Counted from the stretch's first letter, positions 16,821-27,462 are shown. The stretch: DNA of 62,890 bases from Phaeodactylibacter sp. (GCF_022763345.1 NZ_JALEGS010000046.1:1-62890), one strand, 5' to 3'. Notes: generated by a model from the letters alone, not told the origin. Made by a program: numbers and translations.

Positions 16821-18254
16821 ATGAGCTCAAAAACAGACATTTTACAGTCGGCCTACGACCCGGAGAATTTTAGGGCCATGGGGCATGAGCTGATTGATAT
16901 GCTCGCCGATCACTTGAAATCCGTTCAGGGCCGGGAGAAGCAAGCCATTGCTTATTTGCCTCCTGGAGAACAAGCCACTTACTGGCAGGATGATCTGATC
17001 AACGGTTCGGGCAGCCCCATTTCTTTTTTTCAGGAAATTTTATCACGCAGCGTGCAGGTACAGCACCCTCGGTATATGGGGCATCAGGTTTGCCCGCCGG
17101 CTCCGCTTGCTGCCCTGAGCAGCTTATTGGATGGCCTGCTCAACAATGGGATGGCCGTTTACGAAATGGGTATGTCTGCTACCGCTGTTGAGCAACAGGT
17201 GATAGCCGCTGTGTCCGAAAGAATGGGCTTTGGCCCAAATGCCGGTGGCGTGCTGACTTCAGGGGGCACTTTGGCTAACCTAACTGCACTGCTTGCTGCC
17301 AGAGCAGTGAAAAGCAAACGGGCAATATGGACGGAGGGTGGTCATAAAACGCGTCTTGCCCTCATGGTGTCAGAAGAAGCGCATTATTGCGTAGACCGGG
17401 CTGTTCGGATAATGGGCTGGGGCGAAGCGGGCATCATCAAAATCCCTGTGGACGGCCACTACCGGATGCGGTACGAATGCCTGCCTGAGTACCTGGCGCA
17501 GGCCAAAGAAGAGGGGCTGGAAGTTATCGCCGTTGTAGGCAGCGCCTGTTCCACTTCCACTGGTTCTTTCGACAACCTGAATGCACTGGCTGATTTTTGC
17601 GAGGCGGAAGGGCTGTGGCTGCATGTCGATGGGGCACACGGTGCGGCACTATCGCTTTCGCCCCGGTACAGGCCTGTTGTGGACGGATTGGAACGCGCCG
17701 ATTCCGTGGCCATGGACTTTCACAAAATGCTGCTTACGCCAGTCCTTGCTACAGCTTTGATTTTTAGAAACGGGTCGGACAGCTACCGGACATTTAGTCA
17801 GCGGGCACAATACCTCTGGTCCGGACAAACCAAACAGGAATGGTACAATTTGGCCAAGCGCACCTTCGAGTGCACCAAGCTGATGATGGGCATGAAGGTG
17901 TATGCTTTGCTGCGGACCTACGGTTTTGAATTGTGGGAAGCTTACCTGGACAAAGTCATGCAAAATGGCGCCCTGTTTGCGAGCCTGGTCCGCGCCCATC
18001 CTGACTTCGAACTGGCGGTTGACCCGGCTTGCAATATTGTTTGTTTTCGCTACGTGAAGCCTGGCGTAGACCTTGATGGCTTAAACGCTCGTATCCGGCA
18101 GTTCCTGCTGGAAGATGGCCGCTTTTACATTGTGCAGACCCAGCTCAAAACCGGGCTTTTTCTTCGGGTCACCCTTACCAATCCACACACGGGCAGGGAA
18201 GATATAGAAGCCTTGCTGACGCTGATTGCCAGCAAGGCTTCGGAATTAGGGTGA
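16821..18254 (+). CDS. PLP-dependent group II decarboxylase
   Basis: A 477-residue protein of the aromatic-L-amino-acid/glutamate/diaminobutyrate decarboxylase superfamily. Visible: GGVLTSGGTLANLTALLAAR (PLP phosphate site), the LHVDGAHGAALSL segment (Asp contacting the pyridine nitrogen) and SVAMDFHKMLLTP, where the Lys should form the Schiff base. The N-terminal ENFRAMGHELIDMLADHL and HPRYMGHQVCPPAPLAAL regions are standard. Overall closest in feel to L-2,4-diaminobutyrate or tyrosine/DOPA-type decarboxylases; substrate cannot be fixed. It begins 5 bp after galK, an odd metabolic pairing. Confidence 0.85.
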   Translation: MSSKTDILQSAYDPENFRAMGHELIDMLADHLKSVQGREKQAIAYLPPGEQATYWQDDLINGSGSPISFFQEILSRSVQVQHPRYMGHQVCPPAPLAALSSLLDGLLNNGMAVYEMGMSATAVEQQVIAAVSERMGFGPNAGGVLTSGGTLANLTALLAARAVKSKRAIWTEGGHKTRLALMVSEEAHYCVDRAVRIMGWGEAGIIKIPVDGHYRMRYECLPEYLAQAKEEGLEVIAVVGSACSTSTGSFDNLNALADFCEAEGLWLHVDGAHGAALSLSPRYRPVVDGLERADSVAMDFHKMLLTPVLATALIFRNGSDSYRTFSQRAQYLWSGQTKQEWYNLAKRTFECTKLMMGMKVYALLRTYGFELWEAYLDKVMQNGALFASLVRAHPDFELAVDPACNIVCFRYVKPGVDLDGLNARIRQFLLEDGRFYIVQTQLKTGLFLRVTLTNPHTGREDIEALLTLIASKASELG

Positions 18255-18292
18255 CCAACCGTTGCTTGCGGGGCTAGCTCCTTTAGGCCTGT

Positions 18293-19282
18293 TTAGAAAG
18301 TCGGATGAGCAGGCTTATTGCCCAGGACTTCTTCAATGCTGTTTAGAATCTCCTCATTGAGTTGAGGGACAAGCTCCAGCGCATCAATATTCTCTTCCAG
18401 GTGGTTGACTTTTGAGCCACCGAGGATTACAGTGCTTACATTAGGGTTGGTCAGGCACCAGGCAATAGCGAGTTTAGGCATAGAGGTGCCCAGGTCATTA
18501 GCAATTTTGCTAAGATTCCGGACTTTTTCGAGACGCTCTTCCGTAAGGCTAAGATCTTTGAGCCACTCAAGGCCTTCCATGCCCAATCGGGTGCCTTCTG
18601 GAAATTTATCCAGATACTTGCCAGTCAAGACACCGGAAGCCAGTGGTGACCAGATAGTGGTGCCCAGCCCAACGGTTTTATAAATTTGACTGAACTCCAC
18701 TTCTACTTTTTCCCGGTGAAACATATTGTACTGCGGCTGCTCCATCGTAGGGCCTATAAGGTTGAGGCGCTGCGCTGCCATGTGGGCTTCCATGATTTCC
18801 TGAGCAGACCACTCGGAGGTACCCCAGTACAGTATTTTTCCCTGCTGGATGAGGTGGTTCATAGCCCATACAGTTTCCTCAATGGGTGTGTTTTTATCCG
18901 GGCGGTGGCAGAAAAACAGGTCGAGGTAGTCGACTTGTAACCGCTTCAGGGCGGCATGGCAGGCTTCGAAGATGTGCTTGCGGCTGAGCCCGGTCTGATT
19001 GGGCTTTTGGCCACCGTCTCCGAAGAATACTTTGCTGGAGACCACGTAGGAGCTGCGGTCCCAGTTCTGCTTAGCGAGGATGTTGCCCATCACAATTTCG
19101 GACTTGCCCCGGGCGTAAGCCTCTGCATTATCGAAGAAGTTAACGCCCCTTTCGTAAGCCGCTACCATGAGCGATTCTGCTGTCTCATCACTGATTTGTT
19201 TGCCAAATGTCAGCCAGGAGCCCAGCGAAAGTGCGCTCACCTGTAGTCCGGACCGGCCGAGCCGGCGGTATTGCATTTCCAT
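18293..19282 (-). CDS. aldo/keto reductase, Kv-beta-like subfamily
   Basis: A 329-residue NADPH-dependent (beta/alpha)8 oxidoreductase. The catalytic tetrad can be placed: Asp and Tyr in FFDNAEAYARGKSE, Lys in YVVSSKVFFG and His in LDLFFCHRPD. WSPLASGVLTGKY and the C-terminal VSTVILGGSKVNHLEENIDA are the cofactor-binding segments, and the sequence pattern with MEQPQYNMFHRE is that of the voltage-gated potassium channel beta-subunit-like group (YghZ/Kv-beta type). Probably detoxifies aldehydes or ketones. Convergent with the decarboxylase; the genes upstream on the same strand are unrelated. Confidence 0.9.
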   Translation of the reverse strand: MEMQYRRLGRSGLQVSALSLGSWLTFGKQISDETAESLMVAAYERGVNFFDNAEAYARGKSEIVMGNILAKQNWDRSSYVVSSKVFFGDGGQKPNQTGLSRKHIFEACHAALKRLQVDYLDLFFCHRPDKNTPIEETVWAMNHLIQQGKILYWGTSEWSAQEIMEAHMAAQRLNLIGPTMEQPQYNMFHREKVEVEFSQIYKTVGLGTTIWSPLASGVLTGKYLDKFPEGTRLGMEGLEWLKDLSLTEERLEKVRNLSKIANDLGTSMPKLAIAWCLTNPNVSTVILGGSKVNHLEENIDALELVPQLNEEILNSIEEVLGNKPAHPTF

Positions 19283-19352
19283 AGATTGAATTTGGTTGGT
19301 TATTCTTCCAAAGCAACCCGTGCCGGAAAGAGATTGTTTAGAGCAGTGCTGC

Positions 19353-20057
19353 TTAAAACTTCACAGCGGTTCTCACCCCAACGGAGTAGAGATTGCGGTT
19401 GTACTGTTCAAGTGGATCGTTGAGCAGCCCGCTGAGCCAAAACTGGAAGGTTGGCTGTATCATAGTGGTGAAACCGTTGAAATGGTGCTCCCAGCCCAGC
19501 CCGGAAATGAAGCTATAGCCCAACCCGGAGAAGTTATCGCCCTCGGGCTCTTGCGTTATCCGTTCTGAAATGTCATCAGTGTAGTATGTGATGCGCTCCC
19601 GGTTCGCAATATTGACAGCCATGGAAATTCCCATGGAAAATAGAAAGTCGTTTTTGTCATTAAGCGTTTGGTAGAAGAGGAGTTCAGCCGGGATCTCTAT
19701 AAAGTAGTGGACGTAGTTGGTGCGTTGATCTTCGGCACCGTCAGGTATATCATCGCGCAGGTCGACTTCCGTACGCCGGGTTTGGTAGCCGCTTTCCACA
19801 AAATAGGCGCCGGTTTTGAAGGCAATGCGTTCGTTGCGCCACTGTGCCATTAAGCCCGCAGAATAGGAAAACCGGGATACTTCGAGGTTCTCCAGGCGTT
19901 GGGTTTCAGCCGGATCTACGTCATTGAGTTGGGCAACCAGCCTGCGGTGGCTGATATTTGGGAACAGCTCGACACCGACTTTAAGTTCTGACTGTGCAAT
20001 AAGGCTGCCGGCCAGGCAGCATGCGGCAAGAAGCAATCCGGTTTTCTGCATAAACAA
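19353..20057 (-). CDS. PorT-like outer-membrane beta-barrel protein
   Basis: A 234-residue protein with a signal peptide (LLLAACCLAGSLIAQ; a second ATG two codons in is equally possible). The mature part consists of alternating amphipathic strands (FSYSAGLMAQWRNERIAFKT, GFTTMIQPTFQFWLSGLL) and ends in a C-terminal aromatic strand VGVRTAVKF, typical of 8-10 stranded outer-membrane barrels. No functional motif; such proteins are often annotated as PorT-family. It lies 30 bp downstream of the patatin gene on the same strand, so they may be co-transcribed. Confidence 0.72.
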   Translation of the reverse strand: MFMQKTGLLLAACCLAGSLIAQSELKVGVELFPNISHRRLVAQLNDVDPAETQRLENLEVSRFSYSAGLMAQWRNERIAFKTGAYFVESGYQTRRTEVDLRDDIPDGAEDQRTNYVHYFIEIPAELLFYQTLNDKNDFLFSMGISMAVNIANRERITYYTDDISERITQEPEGDNFSGLGYSFISGLGWEHHFNGFTTMIQPTFQFWLSGLLNDPLEQYNRNLYSVGVRTAVKF

Positions 20058-20087
20058 CTTTTATGGAAAAACTCAATTCTCCCGGGA

Positions 20088-21938
20088 TTATTGCCCGTCA
20101 CGGTCCAGAAGGTTGCGTTTTTGAAAATCGGTTAGGATGGCCTTCAGCACTGCGTTGGTGGCCCGGTTGGCAGCGATGCCCGCTCCCCATTGTTTCCAAA
20201 CTCCCTTCAGCACCCAGGTAATGAAGCTACCGAATAGGCTGGGCTTTACCGATTTGTGATTGTGGTGTTGCAGGATTTGGTGTACCTCTGCCTTTAGTTT
20301 TTCCTGCTCAGGTACTGGCTCCGGCTTTTCGTACTTATCGGCATTCAGGAAGACCTCCCGCAAGCGGTGGCGGATATTGCCCTCAATGCTGATGAGCTCT
20401 GAAGGCTTGAGGCGCTGACGCTCCGGAAGAGGAATTTCCGGGTTATCTTTTTTTCGTTGGTCAAAGTTCATATCCGGTACAATAGGGTACCCATCTACGG
20501 ATTCGCTGTAGAACCGCTTGTGGCGCTCGTCGCTTGCATCCCAGTCCCGGAAGACACTATCTTGCTCCGCTGCCTTAGAGGTCGGAATGCAGAAGTAATT
20601 GCGTAGGAAACTCTGGCAATTCCGGCGGCCCAGCTCAAAATCATGTTCCCGGAAGCCCCGGCTAAAAAAACCACCGAAACCATCAAGCGAACCGCAGGAA
20701 ATAGGGTAGGGGTCCTTCTGATCGCCTTCCCGGCGGGAGGGGAATATCATGCGCAGGGTATGGTCAGAAGACAAGCCGCCGACCAAGTCGCTTTCTTTCA
20801 TCATGGCCTGCCCCCGGATTGCGCCCAGGACTTTGGGGACCAGCTCAATCAACTTTGGAGTTTCCTCCCGGTCCTGCTGCGTTTCCCCTTCAAAGTTGGG
20901 GAAAGGGTCAATCATGAGTACCGCGTAATTCTGACCGGGGTCGTTCTGGCTTTTTTCCTCCAGTGCCCGGATCACTTCCCCAAAAGGTTCATTATTCACG
21001 GTGCCGCCGTCAACAGCGTAAAAGTCAAACGTATCTTCCTCTATTTGGATGCGCAGCCCCTGTGTAGGCAGCTCCCCTTCCTCGTGCCGCTTGGGCGAAA
21101 ACATGCGGTCTACCATCGCCCGGATATAGGGGGTCTGCGTATTGGTCAGATGTCTTGGAGCAAGCCCCAGGGGAAAGGCGCCTGTGGCCTTGGCACATTG
21201 CAATAGCGTAGCCCGGTCTATCTCCTGTTCCGGATTGAAAGGCAGGGTGTGACTGTGGTGTTCGGCTCCGGTCGTATTCACTTTAAAATGCGCAATACCT
21301 TTGTGAAGGTACATGCGGTGGGCCGGCTTTGGGGGTTCGCTGAATGCCCGCTGCTTTTTGACTTCGTCGAAAAAGTTTACAGCCAGGGGAATGCCTCTCA
21401 GGCTTGTAATGGTGAGAATGACCTCCAAATCCGGAGCGATATAATCTGGTAACTTCGTGATCCTTTTGAGCTCAGCAGCCCGGTCGGCGATCTGGTCTAT
21501 GGGCTTGGAATTGAGCAGAGAAATAACCCCACCGTGCTCTTCAATGTCTTCAGTTTGAAGCATCTGTAGCAGGGTAGACATTTTGCCGTCTCCCTTATCG
21601 TTAAGGTTGACCCAAGCTTCGTACAGTTTGTTTTGTTCCTTATTCGGGTTGTCATCGTTGATGGGGCGCAACCCTTCAAATAAGCCAAGCGCAGTAATTG
21701 CCGCTGTCATCCCACCGGCAGAAGAGCCCCCCATCACCTCAATGACTACATCGTGCATAGGCACGCTGTGGTCGTACTCCGGGTGGTCTTTTCCCAATTG
21801 TTTGTTGCGCTCTTTAGCGCCTTCCCATTTAGACAGGGTCTCCAATAAGTAGTCAATGACACCAGCTGTGTAAGCACCTGCGGAGACAGCCCCCGCCATT
21901 GCAATTCCAATTTTAAAGACTTTCTGTTGTTCAGCCAT
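20088..21938 (-). CDS. patatin-like phospholipase
   Basis: A 616-residue protein with patatin elements: oxyanion region GIAMAGAVSAGAYTAGVIDY at the N-terminus (the usual GGG is altered to GAVSAG), nucleophile elbow GGSSAGG (about residues 70-76) and the catalytic Asp in YAVDGGTVNNEPF (about 315). Patatins are Ser-Asp dyad lipid acyl hydrolases. It is about twice the size of the catalytic core; the extra sequence includes a long segment after residue 330 and an acidic, charged C-terminus. There is no signal peptide, so it is probably cytoplasmic or peripheral at the inner membrane. Confidence 0.85.
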   Translation of the reverse strand: MAEQQKVFKIGIAMAGAVSAGAYTAGVIDYLLETLSKWEGAKERNKQLGKDHPEYDHSVPMHDVVIEVMGGSSAGGMTAAITALGLFEGLRPINDDNPNKEQNKLYEAWVNLNDKGDGKMSTLLQMLQTEDIEEHGGVISLLNSKPIDQIADRAAELKRITKLPDYIAPDLEVILTITSLRGIPLAVNFFDEVKKQRAFSEPPKPAHRMYLHKGIAHFKVNTTGAEHHSHTLPFNPEQEIDRATLLQCAKATGAFPLGLAPRHLTNTQTPYIRAMVDRMFSPKRHEEGELPTQGLRIQIEEDTFDFYAVDGGTVNNEPFGEVIRALEEKSQNDPGQNYAVLMIDPFPNFEGETQQDREETPKLIELVPKVLGAIRGQAMMKESDLVGGLSSDHTLRMIFPSRREGDQKDPYPISCGSLDGFGGFFSRGFREHDFELGRRNCQSFLRNYFCIPTSKAAEQDSVFRDWDASDERHKRFYSESVDGYPIVPDMNFDQRKKDNPEIPLPERQRLKPSELISIEGNIRHRLREVFLNADKYEKPEPVPEQEKLKAEVHQILQHHNHKSVKPSLFGSFITWVLKGVWKQWGAGIAANRATNAVLKAILTDFQKRNLLDRDGQ

Positions 21939-22018
21939 GATTGTATTTGAGGTTTAGGAGGCAGATCACCAACCCGCCTCATCAAAGCTAGGGCTTTTTT
22001 GGAAATGCAACAACTGAA

Positions 22019-23053
22019 TTATCGCAGCCCCCGCTTCCGCAGGTTTTCCCGGTAAATTGCGGCATTACGGTTGTGAGCTGACAGGGTCCTGGCAAACGAG
22101 TGCAAGCCAGAGCCATCGCCCTTGGCGCAGAAGTAAAGGTATTCGTGGTCCTCAGCATTAAGCACCGCATCAATACTTGAAATGGACGCCATGGAGATAG
22201 GGCCCGGAGGCAGCCCTGCGTAAAGGTAGGTGTTGTAGGGCGAGTCGAATTTCGTGTGATAGTCGGTTACCCTGGGCGTACTAAAATCGCGCCGGGCAAA
22301 AACGGCGGTGGGGTCGGCCTGAAGGGGCATTCCAATACGAAGACGGTTGAGGTAGACGCCAGCCATTCGGGGTTTTTCGGTGCTGACCAGGGTCTCGCGC
22401 TCCACGATGGAAGCCAGGGTGTAGACCTCGGCGGGCGTCATTTCCTTCTTGGCGGCTTTCGCCCGGCGGTCCTTTTGTTTCCAAAACCGGTCATGTTCTT
22501 TGATCATGCGGTCCATAAAGGCTTCCGGAACGGTATTCCAATAGAATTCATAGGTGTTAGGGATGAACAGGCTCATCAGGGTTTCCGGAGTATAGCCGAT
22601 GGAGTCGAGGTAAGCCTCATTTTGCATCAGGTTTAGGAAAGCCATGGAATCCTGTTCTAAAAAACCAGCGACTTTCCCTGCTACTTCTTCAATGAGCCGC
22701 TCATTGTGCAGTACGACATTCAAAGGGGCTTGCGGACCATTGCGCAAATGCCGGATAAGCTCAATGTGGTTCCAGCCAGGCTGCAGTTCAAACCGGCCGG
22801 GGCGCATGAGCGCGCGCTCGTAGGCCATGCGGTCTGCCAGTACCCGGAATACCTGCTCATCCTGAATAAAATCCTGTGCCTTCAGCAAATCAACAACTTC
22901 TTCAAAAGTAGATTGGGTGGGTATTTTTACAATATAACTGTCCAGCCCTTCTGGCACTGCTACTTTCGCCAGAAAGGCATTATAAAGATACAGCCCCGTT
23001 CCTATGATGGCTACTGTCAGGAGCAGCAGCGTGGTCTTCACAGCTCTTTTCAT
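22019..23053 (-). CDS. mltG: endolytic peptidoglycan transglycosylase MltG
   Basis: A 344-residue YceG-family protein. One N-terminal transmembrane helix (about residues 7-28), a LysM-like segment (IPTQSTFEEVVDLLKAQDFI), then the lytic transglycosylase domain with the catalytic Glu in YTLASIVERET and the signature MPLQADPTAVFA and SPYNTYLYAGLPPGPISMAS. MltG cuts nascent glycan strands at the inner membrane and limits their length. The size is normal. The upstream gene on the same strand is panB with a 34-bp gap; the pairing appears to be positional only. Confidence 0.95.
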   Translation of the reverse strand: MKRAVKTTLLLLTVAIIGTGLYLYNAFLAKVAVPEGLDSYIVKIPTQSTFEEVVDLLKAQDFIQDEQVFRVLADRMAYERALMRPGRFELQPGWNHIELIRHLRNGPQAPLNVVLHNERLIEEVAGKVAGFLEQDSMAFLNLMQNEAYLDSIGYTPETLMSLFIPNTYEFYWNTVPEAFMDRMIKEHDRFWKQKDRRAKAAKKEMTPAEVYTLASIVERETLVSTEKPRMAGVYLNRLRIGMPLQADPTAVFARRDFSTPRVTDYHTKFDSPYNTYLYAGLPPGPISMASISSIDAVLNAEDHEYLYFCAKGDGSGLHSFARTLSAHNRNAAIYRENLRKRGLR

Positions 23054-23087
23054 AGTGTTCGTCTTTTAATATTGGCCCGTTCTTCTT

Positions 23088-23903
<816 letters not shown>

Positions 23904-24041
23904 GCGTTCCAGTTTTTTTTGGAGCCACAATATAGGCTCAATTCCGTTTGACAAACAAATATTGGGCGGCCTTTGGTTGAATCAGGTTAGCGGCAGCAAA
24001 AAACAATTCCGTCTTTTAAACGTCAATGCCTGTTTATGTCG

Positions 24042-24075
24042 TTTGTGTTATTGAAGGTAATTAGATTACCTTTGC
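24042..24075 (+). promoter_or_regulatory. Bacteroidota-type promoter for the DUF4249-like gene
   Basis: TTTG at 24042-24045 and TACCTTTGC at 24067-24075, separated by 21 bp, matching the Bacteroidota sigma consensus (TTTG near -33, TAnnTTTG near -7). The ATG at 24110 follows after about 34 bp. Divergent from panB. Confidence 0.7.
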
Positions 24076-24109
24076 GTTTGCTTTAACGATTACTGCATAA
24101 TTTTTTAGA

Positions 24110-25120
24110 ATGAAATTACTCAAGCCTACTATTTTACTGCTGGTTCTGGTGATGGGCTGGAGCGCATGCTCTACTGAAGTGAACCTGGAAGCAGAGTGGA
24201 AAGATATTCCCATTGTATACGGTTTTCTCAATATTCAGGACACGGCACATTATGTCCGGGTCCAGAAAGCCTTCCTTGAACCCGGAGGAGATGCATTGGA
24301 AATTGCCCAAAATAGTGACTCCATTTACTATGATGAGGTTACCGTAGTATTGGAAAACCTTACACAGGGGACCTCCTTTGTGCTGGAACGGGTCAATGGA
24401 GAAAACGAAGGCTACGCCAAGGAGGACGGCTTATTTGCCAATTCTCCAAACGTCCTTTATAAAATAAGCGCTGAAGAGGCTAATCTGGAGGGTGGTGATG
24501 AGGTTTCCATCCGTGTAGAGCGGGGCGATGAGGTTTCTCCTGCAACAGCAGAGACAATTGTGTTGAACGAGATCGATTCCGTAGGCTCGTCTCCCTCTCC
24601 CAATATCAACAGATGGCGCTATAATCAGTTGCTGTCGGTAGCTTGGAGGCCAGGCCCGGAAGCAAGGATTTTTGATGTACGGTTTATCATCCACTACCGG
24701 GAAGTTACGCCTGGGGAAATGATGGAACCGGTCCCGAAAACGGTGGAGTGGGTAGTGAATAAATCCGTTCTACGGGAAGATGCTGACAGTGAAAGGGAAA
24801 AAGTAGATATCTCAGGTCAGAGTTTTTATTCCTTCCTGGGTAGTGCCATCCCGCCAAGCCAGGGCGAGATCCGGTTGTTTGACTACATAGATATCGTAAT
24901 TACCGGGGCCGGTGAAGAGTTTAGGGACTATGTTTTGGTAGAACAGGCCAATACAGGAATTACTTCGGCACAGAACATTCCCGTATACACCAATATTGAG
25001 GGCGGTTTGGGGGTTTTTACCTCTCGCTACCAGTTGAGGCGCCGTGGTTTGCGCTTAGGTGGAGAAGCACGAGATTCCCTGGAGAATGGTATATTCACAA
25101 GAGATATTAATTTTAACTAA
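24110..25120 (+). CDS. DUF4249-like surface lipoprotein
   Basis: A 336-residue lipoprotein with a hydrophobic leader and lipobox WSAC at about residues 17-20. The mature N-terminus (IPIVYGFLNIQDTAHYVRVQ, KAFL) matches the opening of DUF4249-type Bacteroidota lipoproteins, which are beta-rich and often sit beside TonB-dependent receptors. Alternating strand and Asp/Gly turns continue to the end; no enzymatic motif. Here no receptor gene is adjacent, which is unusual for DUF4249 proteins, so the family label is tentative. It has its own promoter and is followed by an inverted repeat. Confidence 0.65.
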   Translation: MKLLKPTILLLVLVMGWSACSTEVNLEAEWKDIPIVYGFLNIQDTAHYVRVQKAFLEPGGDALEIAQNSDSIYYDEVTVVLENLTQGTSFVLERVNGENEGYAKEDGLFANSPNVLYKISAEEANLEGGDEVSIRVERGDEVSPATAETIVLNEIDSVGSSPSPNINRWRYNQLLSVAWRPGPEARIFDVRFIIHYREVTPGEMMEPVPKTVEWVVNKSVLREDADSEREKVDISGQSFYSFLGSAIPPSQGEIRLFDYIDIVITGAGEEFRDYVLVEQANTGITSAQNIPVYTNIEGGLGVFTSRYQLRRRGLRLGGEARDSLENGIFTRDINFN

Positions 25121-25142
25121 AAGGATTATTTCTTTTCCGCTA

Positions 25143-25180
25143 CAAGAGGCTTGTCACCGAAACAGGGGGCAAGCCTCTTG
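25143..25180 (+). terminator. terminator-like inverted repeat
   Basis: Perfect 11-bp arms CAAGAGGCTTG (25143-25153) and CAAGCCTCTTG (25170-25180) with a 16-base loop, 23 bp after the lipoprotein stop codon. The following TAATTGAATT is a poor U-tract, so termination may be inefficient. Confidence 0.6.
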
Positions 25181-25278
25181 TAATTGAATTAAAAAGTGGT
25201 GCCTGCTGTAACATTTGGGTTTTCGGATTGATCAATGGGTGAAAATCCCATTAATCAATTTCCCAAAAAACCAGAATC

Positions 25279-27444
25279 ATGGCAAAGCACCTTGAAAAAC
25301 AACCGGAAGACAGGCAGCCATTGGTGGCGTTGGCTTTCCGAAAGGATGGCCGCCTGCTCTGCAAAGGAGCTTTTAAAGACGGCAACACCGTATATTTTGA
25401 TGTAGAAACCAGGGCGCTTCGGCAATCTCGTATTTTTATTCTTCCCGAGCCCGAAGCAGGTGTCGAGCTGACGTCCCTCAGTGTAGAACAGTTGGAACGG
25501 CGGCTGGCTTTTGAGCCCCGGCTACGCTTTAATGAGGAGGGAGGGCTGATTTTTGAGCGCATTCCCGACCGAATCCGCGAAATTTGGTGGTGGCGCCGTT
25601 GCTGTATTCGGGGCCGTATCACCAACCGGGCATCTGTAGAAGGGCAGCTGGAAACCTACCCGGTCTGTAATGCCATCGTGCACATTTGCGAAGTAGACCG
25701 TATCCGATGGTGGATTGACCGGATCGACTCTGATTTACTGGAACAGCTGCGGGGCGATTTGCTCGAGCGCATTCCTATCCCCATTCCGGAGCCGCCCCGG
25801 CCACTGCCTGACCCACCGCCATTCCGGCCTGAAATCGGGCTGGAGCTGTTGCAAAATGCCAGTTCAAACATTTCTGTGAACCGGGAGCCACAAGCAACCC
25901 TGGAAAGCACCGCTCAGCTTCAGCTACTGCATCAGCAAATTCAGCGGGTGGACGGAGTGCAGTTCCGGAATATCCTGGCAGATCATTTTACCCGATTTTT
26001 TCCATACTTCTGCAATTTTCCCTACCTCTGGCCCTGGCTGTACCGCTGCGATGAAGTAGCGGTTGTGGAAACCGATCAGAACGGGCGGTTTGAAGCCTGC
26101 ATCTGGCATCAGAGCGATCAGCCGGATGTCTATGTGTGGGTGGAATATCCTTTGGATGGTGGAAACGCCACGGTGCACCGCCCTCGCGTACCCTGTGCTA
26201 CGTACTGGGACTACGAGTGCGGAGAAGACATTAATATTCAGCTTGCAGATAGCCGCATTCCGCCGGTATGTGGAGGGATTCTGGAAGGGACCTCAGTGGC
26301 CATTCGGAGTATTGGTACGCATGTTTCTCCTTTGCACATTGACCAAAGATTTACTAATACCATTGCTTTGCCCGGGGACAGTAATTTCCGGACCGTTGGG
26401 CTTACCAATTATGCGACAAAGGAGCTGAAGCATTACAGCCCTAGCCTGGAGCATCAGTACGTGCGCCCGTTCACTGGCGATTTTGGTCTCTATGCACAGT
26501 TTGGTGACGGGCTTCCGGCCAGCAATATTCATTACTTCCAGGTGCAGTACCGCCGGACACATGACGCTATCCTTGGCTCCAATAGTTCAGACTGGAAAGT
26601 TCTGGACAGTGGTTCGCTCAAACGCCGCTACGTTTTGCAGGATGGGCTGGATTTCAGATATGAGGATTACGACCTTGGCCCTATGACGGTCAACGGGAAA
26701 GCAGCCTATCGCATTCCACCACTTGATCCGCAGTTGCCTGGAATTGACGGGCAGCCGGCTTCTTCAGACCCAACTGCCCGGTGGACCCGCTACGACCGGG
26801 TGGCTATTGGCCGGGTCAATACCGAACTCCTGGCGGAAGGGCTCTACGAATTCCGGGTCCGCTTCCTGGATCAAAATGGCAATTTGGCTAATGTCAACGC
26901 TGACTTTTTCCGGGTGCCCGACCCTGAGAATCCAAACTCCACTATGGCTGCACCGGAAGCCTACATTCGGCAGGTCGGAGGCAATGCTGTTTTCCAGTTC
27001 AGAATGCGAGTGGACAATCAGGGGCCAAGCCTGGGCATTATGGGCGTGTCACTTGATGGTGACGCTGATGCGATGACCAATTGTGGCTTTTTAGCTTATG
27101 ATTCTTTGAGCCAGCAGGTAGGGCTTTCCTTTAGGGCCCGCCATCCTCAGGGTTTCGGGCTCTTTAACTTCAATTTAGAACGTGGGCGGCGAAACAGCCT
27201 GGTCAACCACTTCAATCTGGGAGATGCCAGAGGAGTCGTCACAGGCAGCAAAGCGCCTTATACCCTGGGGTCAGATGGCATTTACCGGGCTTCCTTTTCG
27301 GTTGCGGCATTACTGGCTGGTTGTGGAGACAAAGCTGCTTTTTCGGAAAGCTTAACTGTAGTGGGACTGCATACCGATGGCACCCACGCCGGCAATTTCT
27401 TTTGGCGCTCCGTGAACAATGCTTTTGCCATAGCGCCCCAATAG
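25279..27444 (+). CDS. unrecognised 721-residue protein with carboxypeptidase-regulatory-like domain
   Basis: I do not recognise this protein as a whole. It has no signal peptide. Residues about 1-90 are a charged domain (LVALAFRKDGRLLCKGAFKD). Around 115-145, RGRITNRASVEGQLETYPVC and the following VHICEVDRIRWWIDRI, and after a proline-rich segment (PIPIPEPPRPLPDPPPFRP, about 170-190) and a helical stretch, VVETDQNGRFEACIWH look like two halves of a transthyretin/CarboxypepD-regulatory-like beta sandwich; the latter is the TDxxGRF signature. Cysteines recur near FCNFPYLWPWLYRCDE and CATYWDYECGED. The last 350 residues are beta-rich. Flanked by terminators, so it is a single-gene unit next to an acidic lipoprotein gene. 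Confidence 0.7.
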   Translation: MAKHLEKQPEDRQPLVALAFRKDGRLLCKGAFKDGNTVYFDVETRALRQSRIFILPEPEAGVELTSLSVEQLERRLAFEPRLRFNEEGGLIFERIPDRIREIWWWRRCCIRGRITNRASVEGQLETYPVCNAIVHICEVDRIRWWIDRIDSDLLEQLRGDLLERIPIPIPEPPRPLPDPPPFRPEIGLELLQNASSNISVNREPQATLESTAQLQLLHQQIQRVDGVQFRNILADHFTRFFPYFCNFPYLWPWLYRCDEVAVVETDQNGRFEACIWHQSDQPDVYVWVEYPLDGGNATVHRPRVPCATYWDYECGEDINIQLADSRIPPVCGGILEGTSVAIRSIGTHVSPLHIDQRFTNTIALPGDSNFRTVGLTNYATKELKHYSPSLEHQYVRPFTGDFGLYAQFGDGLPASNIHYFQVQYRRTHDAILGSNSSDWKVLDSGSLKRRYVLQDGLDFRYEDYDLGPMTVNGKAAYRIPPLDPQLPGIDGQPASSDPTARWTRYDRVAIGRVNTELLAEGLYEFRVRFLDQNGNLANVNADFFRVPDPENPNSTMAAPEAYIRQVGGNAVFQFRMRVDNQGPSLGIMGVSLDGDADAMTNCGFLAYDSLSQQVGLSFRARHPQGFGLFNFNLERGRRNSLVNHFNLGDARGVVTGSKAPYTLGSDGIYRASFSVAALLAGCGDKAAFSESLTVVGLHTDGTHAGNFFWRSVNNAFAIAPQ

Positions 27445-27462
27445 CACAAAATTGAGAATGGT

